Source: CAYJUM01 sp964478915 (lineage in GTDB: Bacteria > Nitrospirota > Nitrospiria > Nitrospirales > Nitrospiraceae). From it: a stretch of 18,517 bases of DNA. Made by a program: the position numbers and the translations under genes. How positions within the stretch are numbered: position 1 is the first letter of the stretch; every line of letters starts with the position of its first letter. The DNA is taken from NCBI GenBank assembly GCA_964478915.1, contig CAYZKG010000046.1, positions 1-18,517 of the forward strand. The letters run 5' to 3'. Positions 13,672 through 18,517 of the stretch are shown here, one piece after another. The notes under the pieces were generated by a model, which was given only the letters and a program-made list of their open reading frames with translations, was not told where the DNA came from and did not search any database.

Positions 13672-13710
13672 AGGTCGAGGCTAAGGTTGAACCTCGACCT
13701 TAACCTGCTT
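13672..13710 (-). repeat. Hexad tract and hairpin at the rfbD stop, next to the gmd ribosome binding site
   Basis: The minus strand reads roughly GTTAAG, GTCGAG, GTTCAA, CCTTAG, CCTCGA; the TAG is the rfbD stop. AGGTCGAGG (13700-13692) pairs perfectly over nine bases with CCTCGACCT (13680-13672), leaving an 11-base loop that contains the stop codon. The gmd ribosome binding site GGAGGA begins just outside the stem. Confidence 0.75.
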
Positions 13711-14526
13711 CATAAAGCGCGTCAGCGCGTCCTTCCAATGAGGCAGCGTAATGCCCCGCTGGGCCAGGACCCGGTTGGCCAGCACGCTGTATGGCGGTCG
13801 GTTGACGCGGGTTGCAGACCGGGCGGTCGTGATCGGCCGGACCTTGGCCGGCAGCCCGGCCAATGCGACGATGGCCGAGGCAAACTCATACCAACTGCAG
13901 GAGCCAGTCCCGGACGCGTGCACCACGCCTCTCAAATCCATCGTCAGCATCCGGCTGAGCGCTGTCGCAAGATCGCCGGCGTAGGTCGGGGAGCCCTGCT
14001 GGTCGGCCACCACGGCCAGTTCCGGTTCTCGGGCGGCGCGTTCCAATATGGTCCTCACGAAATTCTTGCCATGCGGGCCATAGAGCCAGGACGTCCGAAC
14101 CACCAAGGTGTCCGGACATCGGGCCAGGGCCTGTCGCTCACCCTCGAGCTTGGACCAGCCGTATGCGTTCAAGGGATGAGGTGGGTCCGATTCTTCGTAT
14201 GGTGTCCGCTTCGTCCCATCGAAGACATAATCGGTCGAGATGTAGAACAGGCGCGCCCCGCAGCGGACGGCCGCGGAGGCCATGCGTGCCGTCCCCTCGC
14301 CATTGACCGCCATAGCGGTCTCCGGCTCGCTCTCGGCGCCTTCCACGTCGGTATAGGCTGCAGCATGAATGAGGACCTCCGGGCGGGCATCGACCACCTG
14401 TGACTCCGCATCCGGCTTGAGCAGATCGAAGTCCGGCCAGAACCGCAGAATGAGGGTATGCCCCTTGAGGACGCGCTGCAGCTCGGTGCCCAACTGCCCC
14501 TTCGCCCCGGTGATCAGGATGCGCAT
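13681..14526 (-). CDS. rfbD: dTDP-4-dehydrorhamnose reductase
   Basis: This NADPH-dependent reductase makes the last step of dTDP-L-rhamnose synthesis. The 281 residues begin with MRILITGAKGQLGTEL (GxxGQLG, NAD(P)-binding), contain HAAAYTDVEGAE, STDYVFDG (97-104), YGWSK (122-126; Y-x3-K) and the late RTSWLYGPHGKNFVRTIL, all typical. The frame is open for 148 more codons upstream, antiparallel to nothing real but overlapping rfbB in another frame; those are a high-GC artefact. The ATG at 14526 lies 13 bases after the rfbB stop. The C-terminal VKVEVQP is encoded by the repeat tract. The partner epimerase gene rfbC is not present in this cluster, so rhamnose synthesis would need a gene elsewhere. 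Confidence 0.93.
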   Translation of the reverse strand: MRILITGAKGQLGTELQRVLKGHTLILRFWPDFDLLKPDAESQVVDARPEVLIHAAAYTDVEGAESEPETAMAVNGEGTARMASAAVRCGARLFYISTDYVFDGTKRTPYEESDPPHPLNAYGWSKLEGERQALARCPDTLVVRTSWLYGPHGKNFVRTILERAAREPELAVVADQQGSPTYAGDLATALSRMLTMDLRGVVHASGTGSCSWYEFASAIVALAGLPAKVRPITTARSATRVNRPPYSVLANRVLAQRGITLPHWKDALTRFMKQVKVEVQP

Positions 14527-14530
14527 GATT

Positions 14531-14562
14531 CCAGAAGGTTCAGGTTGAGGTCGAGGTTGAGC
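14531..14562 (-). repeat. Hexad tract at the rfbB stop
   Basis: The minus strand reads CTCAAC, CTCGAC, CTCAAC, CTGAAC, CTTCTG. It encodes the last RfbB residues as alternating Ser-Thr and supplies the TGA stop (14542-14540). A period of six keeps one frame, unlike the heptad tracts. Confidence 0.8.
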
Positions 14563-15583
14563 GTTGACCTGCGGCTGCTTCCAGCCGCTTGCGATACATC
14601 CGCTCATAATAAGCGCGAAATTCCCCGGACTTGATCTTTCGCCACCATGGTTGGTGGCTGACGTACCACTCCACCGTGGACCGCAGCCCCTCCTCGAACG
14701 GCACGCTCGGCGCCCACCCCAGGGCCCGCAACCGGGCCGCGTCCACCGCGTACCGGCGGTCGTGGCCGGGCCGGTCCTGGACGAAGCGGATGAGCGACTT
14801 GGGCTTTCCGAGATAGGCCAGGATCGCCTCCGCCACCTCCAGGTTTTCGCGCTCGTTTCCTCCGCCGATATTGTAGACGCATCCCGGCTCTCCGTGGCGA
14901 AGCACATGGTCGATCGCCGCGCAGTGGTCGAAGACCGAAAGCCAGTCTCGGCGGTACCGCCCGTCCCCATAGAGCGGCAACGGCTGATCCTCGATGGCGT
15001 TGGTCACGAACAGCGGAATAAATTTTTCCGGATACTGATTGGGGCCATAGGTGTTGCTCCCGCGCGTGATCAACACCGGGAATTGATAGGTCGTCCCGTA
15101 GCTGCGAACCAGCAGATCGGCGCTTGCCTTGCTCGCGGAATAGGGACTGCGCGGGGCAAGCGGATCGTCTTCTTTCGAATGGCCCGCTTCCACGCTGCCG
15201 TAGACCTCGTCGGTGCTGACCTGGAGGAACCTGGCGACCCCGGCTTTCCGCGATTCTTCCAGCAGCACCGCGGTGCCGATCACGTCGGTTCTGGCGAAGC
15301 TGCCGGGATCCAGGATGGACCGATCGACGTGCGTTTCGGCCGCGCAATTGATCACCGCCTCGATGCCATGTTCTTTGATGACCTTCTCCACGGTAATGCT
15401 CTCGCAGATGTCGCCATGAATAAACGTGTACCGAGGGTGATCAGCCACGTCCGCGAGATTGTCCAGATTGCCCGAGTAGCGGAGCGCGTCCAGATTCACC
15501 ACCTTATGGTCCGAGGTCGTAAGCAGACGCCGGACGAGGTGCGATCCGACGAACCCCGCCCCGCCGGTCACTAAGATTCGCAT
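14540..15583 (-). CDS. rfbB: dTDP-glucose 4,6-dehydratase
   Basis: This extended SDR enzyme converts dTDP-glucose to dTDP-4-keto-6-deoxyglucose. The 347 residues show TGGAGFVGSHL (6-16), CAAETHVDRSI, STDEVYGS (123-130; catalytic D125-E126), Y148-x3-K152 (YSASK), TRGSNTYGPNQYPEKFIPLF and the late RPGHDRRYAVDAARL, diagnostic for RmlB. The ATG at 15583 has no clear Shine-Dalgarno. The end is unusual: the final STSTST comes from a 6-base repeat tract that also gives the stop. It sits between rfbA (68 bases upstream) and rfbD (13 bases downstream). Confidence 0.97.
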   Translation of the reverse strand: MRILVTGGAGFVGSHLVRRLLTTSDHKVVNLDALRYSGNLDNLADVADHPRYTFIHGDICESITVEKVIKEHGIEAVINCAAETHVDRSILDPGSFARTDVIGTAVLLEESRKAGVARFLQVSTDEVYGSVEAGHSKEDDPLAPRSPYSASKASADLLVRSYGTTYQFPVLITRGSNTYGPNQYPEKFIPLFVTNAIEDQPLPLYGDGRYRRDWLSVFDHCAAIDHVLRHGEPGCVYNIGGGNERENLEVAEAILAYLGKPKSLIRFVQDRPGHDRRYAVDAARLRALGWAPSVPFEEGLRSTVEWYVSHQPWWRKIKSGEFRAYYERMYRKRLEAAAGQRSTSTST

Positions 15584-15597
15584 AAAAGGTCGTATCT

Positions 15598-15655
15598 CGT
15601 TATTCGTGAATCGCCCACGCTCCTCAGCCTTAGCGCTTCACGCCTCACGCTTCAC
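15598..15655 (-). repeat. Heptad tract at the rfbA stop with CGTTATTCGT motif before rfbB
   Basis: The minus strand has GTGAAGC, GTGAGGC, GTGAAGC (15655-15635), then looser units GCTAAGGC and GCTGAGGA. The TGA of the first unit is the rfbA stop (15654-15652). Before rfbB lies GATTCACGAATAACG; its ten-base part (plus-strand CGTTATTCGT, 15598-15607) recurs at 11907-11916 before manC. Confidence 0.8.
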
Positions 15656-16380
15656 GTCTTGTTGGCGCCGGTTTGCGCGACGAGCTGGTTGGCGAGCAGC
15701 AAGGAGTCGATCGTGCCCGCGTCCGTCCACCAGCCTTCCAGCACGTCCCAGGTGAGCTGTCCGGCCTCTATGTAGGCGTTGTTCACATCCGTGATCTCCA
15801 GCTCCCCGCGACCGGACGGCTTGAGAGTTTTGATGATCTCAAAGACGCGCGCGTCATAGAAGTAGATCCCGGTGACGGCATAGGGCGACTTCGGCTGCTT
15901 CGGCTTTTCTTCGATCTTCACCACCCGCTTTCCATCCAGAACCGGGACGCCGAAGCGTTGGGGATCCTTCACCTCCTTGAGCAGGATCTTGGCCCCCACT
16001 TTCTGGCTTCGAAATGCCTCCGCCGCGCGAAGGATATTCCGCTCGATGAGATTGTCACCCAGCACGACGCAAACCGGCTCACCATCGGCGAAGTATTCGG
16101 CAAGTCGAAGCGCATCGGCAATGCCGCCCTCTCCTTCCTGGTAGGTGTAGTCCAGATGCTGCAGCCCGAATTCCTTGCCGTTGCCCAGGAGCTTGAGGAA
16201 ATCGCCGGCATTGTTCCCGCCGGTCACCAGCATGATCTCGCGGATTCCGGCGTTCACAAGGGTTTGAATGGGGTAATAGATCATCGGCCGGTCGTACACC
16301 GGCAGCAGGTGCTTGTTGGTCACCCTGGTCAACGGATGGAGGCGAGTGCCGAGCCCGCCCGCCAGCACGACCCCTTTCAT
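15652..16380 (-). CDS. rfbA: Glucose-1-phosphate thymidylyltransferase
   Basis: This enzyme makes dTDP-glucose from dTTP and glucose 1-phosphate, the entry step of the dTDP-sugar branch. The 242 residues begin MKGVVLAGGLGTRLHPLT (nucleotide-binding GGxGTRL), followed by NKHLLPVYDRPMIYYP (K23), VVLGDN, IEEKPKQPKSPYAVTGIYFYD and GWWTDAGT near the end. At about 240 residues it is of the short RmlA-like class that lacks the C-terminal extension of E. coli RfbA. The ATG at 16380 has a perfect GGAGGA. It is 25 bases after the decarboxylase gene, and its stop is the first unit of a heptad tract. Confidence 0.95.
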   Translation of the reverse strand: MKGVVLAGGLGTRLHPLTRVTNKHLLPVYDRPMIYYPIQTLVNAGIREIMLVTGGNNAGDFLKLLGNGKEFGLQHLDYTYQEGEGGIADALRLAEYFADGEPVCVVLGDNLIERNILRAAEAFRSQKVGAKILLKEVKDPQRFGVPVLDGKRVVKIEEKPKQPKSPYAVTGIYFYDARVFEIIKTLKPSGRGELEITDVNNAYIEAGQLTWDVLEGWWTDAGTIDSLLLANQLVAQTGANKT

Positions 16381-16391
16381 GCTTCCTCCAT

Positions 16392-16416
16392 GGACAGGTT
16401 AAACCTCAACCTAAAA
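16392..16416 (-). repeat. Hexad tract at the stop of the UDP-glucuronate decarboxylase-like gene
   Basis: The minus strand reads TTTTAG, GTTGAG, GTTTAA, CCTGTC. The TGA in the second unit is the stop (16408-16406). AGGTT and AACCT can form a short five-base-pair stem. The rfbA ribosome binding site follows directly. Confidence 0.65.
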
Positions 16417-17413
16417 CTTTCCTGAAATACTCAATGGTCCTGCCCAATCCTTCTTCCAACTCGATCTTCGGCTCCCACCCGAGCAGGGCTTTGGCCCGCC
16501 GGATATCCGGGCGGCGCACTCTCGGATCATCGACCGGCAGAGGGAGGTAACGGACGGAGCTCCTCGAACCGGTCAGCTTGAGAACCAGCTCGGCGATCGC
16601 CGAGACGGAGAGCTCGCGCGGGTTTCCGATGTTGACGGGATCGTGGATGCTGTCCGCTCCGGGATCGGCCCGAGGGGACAGGAATCCGGCCCGATCGGTG
16701 CGCTGCGCGACGCTCTTATCCGATTCGGCGAGAAGCAACGCGCTGATGCCCCGGATGAGGTCGTCCACGTAGCAAAAGCTTCGAGTCTGCGACCCGTTGC
16801 CGAACACCGTCAGCGGCTCCTCCCGAAGAGCTTGCACGATAAAATTCGACACCACCCGCCCGTCGTTCGGCCTCATCCTCGGTCCGAACGTGTTAAAGAT
16901 CCTGGCGATGCGCGTGTCCAACCCGTGGTAGCGATGGTAGGCCATCGTCATCGCCTCTGCGAACCGCTTCGCTTCGTCGTATACGCCGCGAGGGGAGATC
17001 GGATTCACATTGCCCCAATAGGATTCCGGCTGCGGATTGACGAGCGGGTCGCCATACACCTCGGAGGTACTGGCCAGGAGAAACCGCGCCCCCTTCGCCT
17101 TGGCCAATCCGAGCGCCTTGTGGGTACCTAGCGCACCAACTTTGAGTGTCGCGATGGGATATTCCAAATAATCCTGCGGGCTGGCAGGAGAGGCAAAGTG
17201 CATGATGGCATCGAGGGGGCCGTCCAGGTGCAGATAGTCGCACACGTTGTATTTGATGAACGAGAATCGCTCATGCCCCAGCAGCGGGGAGATGTTCTCC
17301 GATCGTCCGGTGATGAGGTTATCCATGCAGACCACCTCGTGGCCCTCGCGAACGAACAATTCGCACAGATGGCTCCCCAGAAAACCCGCCCCGCCGGTGA
17401 TCAGAATGCGCAT
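16406..17413 (-). CDS. UDP-glucuronate decarboxylase-like SDR (UDP-xylose synthase family)
   Basis: This extended SDR would convert UDP-glucuronate to UDP-xylose (or a related UDP-pentose). From the ATG at 17413 it has 335 residues with TGGAGFLGSHL (6-16), MDNLITGRSENI, HFASPASPQDYLEYPI, ASTSEVYGDP, Y145-x3-K149 (YDEAK) and IARIFNTFGPRMRPNDGRVVSNFI, which separate it from epimerases of the same fold. It is about 20 residues longer than usual: an insert of about 23 residues lies before DPVNIGNP (DNA 16649-16717). The frame also allows a TTG two codons earlier. No UDP-glucose dehydrogenase is in the window to supply the substrate. Confidence 0.88.
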   Translation of the reverse strand: MRILITGGAGFLGSHLCELFVREGHEVVCMDNLITGRSENISPLLGHERFSFIKYNVCDYLHLDGPLDAIMHFASPASPQDYLEYPIATLKVGALGTHKALGLAKAKGARFLLASTSEVYGDPLVNPQPESYWGNVNPISPRGVYDEAKRFAEAMTMAYHRYHGLDTRIARIFNTFGPRMRPNDGRVVSNFIVQALREEPLTVFGNGSQTRSFCYVDDLIRGISALLLAESDKSVAQRTDRAGFLSPRADPGADSIHDPVNIGNPRELSVSAIAELVLKLTGSRSSVRYLPLPVDDPRVRRPDIRRAKALLGWEPKIELEEGLGRTIEYFRKVLG

Positions 17414-17442
17414 CTTCAATAAACCAGGCCAAGGTTAAGGAT

Positions 17443-17524
17443 CGAGGTTGAGGCTTTATAACACTGGGGCAGGCCAAACCACAAACGGATTTCCGTTTAT
17501 GCTCAGCCTGAACCTCAACCTTGA
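17443..17524. repeat. Inverted hexad arms around a central palindrome between the GT and decarboxylase genes
   Basis: AGGTTGAGG at 17445-17453 and CCTCAACCT at 17513-17521 are perfect nine-base inverted arms. Between them lies the palindrome AAACGGA-TT-TCCGTTT (17483-17498). The right arm overlaps the glycosyltransferase stop (17515-17517). A further hexad stretch continues left to 17428. No T tract is seen, so termination is not evident. Confidence 0.7.
17455..17484 (-). promoter_or_regulatory. Weak candidate promoter for the decarboxylase gene
   Basis: The minus strand has TTGTGG (17479-17484), 18 bases, then TATAAA (17455-17460). The -35 is poor (three of six) and overlaps the central palindrome, so this is only a possibility. 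Confidence 0.25.
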
Positions 17525-18517
17525 ACGATTTTTCTGTACACGGCGATGGTCTCGCGAGCGGTGCGGTCCCAGGAGAAGGTCTTCGCTTGCTGCAGAGACC
17601 GGACGCGAAGCTGCCCGCGCAGTTCGGGATCCGACAGCACCTCTGCGATCCGACCGGTCAGCGCTTCCACATCGGACGGGTCGATGAAGAGCGCAGCCTC
17701 TCCCGCCACCTCCGGCAGTGATGCGGCACTCGAGCAGATCACAGGGCAGCCGCAGGCCATCGCCTCCAGGACCGGAAGACCAAATCCCTCATATCGAGAC
17801 GGGAATACGAAGAGCGCCGCATGCTGATACAGGGCGATCAACGCGCCATCGGAGACGATCCCGGCGAATCTTACCTGTTTCTCGATCCCGGCCCCGGCCA
17901 CGCGCTCACGGAGATCGGCGCGCCGCCGCAAATCCCCGGCGAGGACCAGGTCATGGGAATTCCGAAGGAGAGGAGGCAGTCGAATGAAGGCTTCGACCAG
18001 AGTCTCCACGTTCTTGGTGGGATCCGCGCCGGCCACGCACAGGATGTAAGGCCGCCCTGGCGGGAAGGTTAAGGCTGAGGTTGAGGGCCGAAAGCGCTCA
18101 TTGTCCACGCCGGGGTAGACCACCGTAATCCGGTCCAGGGGTATCCCGCAACACCGAGCGATGTCTCCCCGGGAGCAGTACGAATCGGTCAGGATGTGGT
18201 CGATTCGGCCCCACTTGTCGCCGATCAAGCGTTGCTCGATCCATCGGCTGACGCTCTGACGGGGCTCGAGCGAGCCGAAGAGCATCGGCTTCACGTCATG
18301 GACCGTCACGACGAACTTGCTGCGCTTCCAGATCACTGCCGAGTCATAGGGGAAATGCAGCAGATCATAGCTTCCGACGAGCGCCGGGGTGAGCTGTTCC
18401 CAGGCGCGCCGTTTCATGAGCGGAAGCCGGATCGGATGGTATCGGATGTTCGGCCTGGATGGAAGATCATAGGTTCCCGGCATGATGACTGTGTACCGGT
18501 TCGTCTGATCCACCCGG
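17515..18517 (-). CDS. Glycosyltransferase family 4 protein, 5' end outside the window
   Basis: This GT-B glycosyltransferase would add a sugar, perhaps mannose, from a nucleotide donor to a lipid-linked glycan at the cytoplasmic membrane. About 333 residues are visible. The end of the N-terminal acceptor domain is seen (HFPYDSAVIWKRSKFVVTVHD), then VVYPGVDNERF, the linker, and the donor domain with PYILCVAGADPTKN and the E-x7-E motif EGFGLPVLE in YEGFGLPVLEAMACGCPVI. The first visible possible start is a GTG four bases from the edge, but GT4 proteins normally have a longer N-terminal Rossmann part, so the gene almost surely starts beyond it. A 6-base repeat copy (18065-18086) lies in frame in the linker, encoding PSTSALTF. 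The stop is inside another copy. Confidence 0.9.
   Translation of the reverse strand, partial: RVDQTNRYTVIMPGTYDLPSRPNIRYHPIRLPLMKRRAWEQLTPALVGSYDLLHFPYDSAVIWKRSKFVVTVHDVKPMLFGSLEPRQSVSRWIEQRLIGDKWGRIDHILTDSYCSRGDIARCCGIPLDRITVVYPGVDNERFRPSTSALTFPPGRPYILCVAGADPTKNVETLVEAFIRLPPLLRNSHDLVLAGDLRRRADLRERVAGAGIEKQVRFAGIVSDGALIALYQHAALFVFPSRYEGFGLPVLEAMACGCPVICSSAASLPEVAGEAALFIDPSDVEALTGRIAEVLSDPELRGQLRVRSLQQAKTFSWDRTARETIAVYRKIVQG
18065..18086 (-). repeat. Hexad repeat copy inside the glycosyltransferase coding region
   Basis: The minus strand reads CCTCAA, CCTCAG, CCTTAA, CCTTCC, the same type as the intergenic hexad tracts. Here it stays open in the coding frame (residues PSTSALTF) and lies in the linker between the two GT-B domains, where an insertion should be tolerated. 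Confidence 0.6.

Noticed and set aside
14527..14970. 148-codon extension of RfbD upstream
   Set aside because: It overlaps rfbB in another frame; RfbD homologues start at MRILITG, which begins at 14526.
17483..17498. Rho-independent terminator after the glycosyltransferase
   Set aside because: The palindrome has a two-base loop and no T tract on either strand.

Overview
The window is about 18.5 kb of GC-rich bacterial DNA, and nearly every recognisable gene is on the minus strand (transcription runs right to left). A run of exactly 100 N at 1538-1637 is a scaffold gap, so this is a draft or metagenome assembly. The gene content fits a Gram-negative-type autotroph or gluconeogenic organism: class I DhnA-type aldolase next to fructose-1,6-bisphosphatase, an MEP isoprenoid pair, and KdsC plus nucleotide-sugar genes for a surface polysaccharide. 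The protein style and the degenerate short repeats between genes remind me of Nitrospirota (Nitrospira-like), but that is an impression, not a proof.

Layout in transcription order. (1) 18517-8185, surface polysaccharide precursors: a GT4 glycosyltransferase cut by the window edge, UDP-glucuronate decarboxylase-like SDR, rfbA, rfbB, rfbD, GDP-mannose 4,6-dehydratase, a KdsC-type phosphatase, bifunctional mannose-1-phosphate guanylyltransferase/mannose-6-phosphate isomerase, phosphomannomutase/phosphoglucomutase and an exported DUF3108 protein. Together these would supply dTDP-4-keto/rhamnose-type sugars, GDP-mannose, GDP-4-keto-6-deoxymannose and a UDP-pentose. No rfbC (3,5-epimerase) is seen. 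(2) 8173-4747: a sigma70-like promoter, then fructose-1,6-bisphosphatase, class I fructose-bisphosphate aldolase and a one-PDZ HtrA/DegS-type periplasmic protease, the last two overlapping by one base. (3) 4676-1677: a second promoter, then a membrane PIN-TRAM protein (YacL type), ispD, ispF and cysE. (4) 1-1676, accessory left end: a DUF4258/YgiT zinc-finger toxin-antitoxin-like pair broken by the gap, REP-like palindromes on both sides of the gap, an orphan intrinsic terminator on the plus strand, and an AT-richer hypothetical gene with four Cys-Pro motifs.

The most unusual signal is not a gene. Most junctions in regions 1 and 3 hold short degenerate tandem repeats of 7 or 6 bases that start on or just after the stop codon of the upstream gene. 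Many heptad units contain TGA or TAA, so a few units put stops in all three frames. Several tracts have an inverted arm before the next gene and could fold into hairpins that include the stop codon. In some genes the repeat encodes the last residues of the protein, and one copy lies in frame inside the glycosyltransferase.
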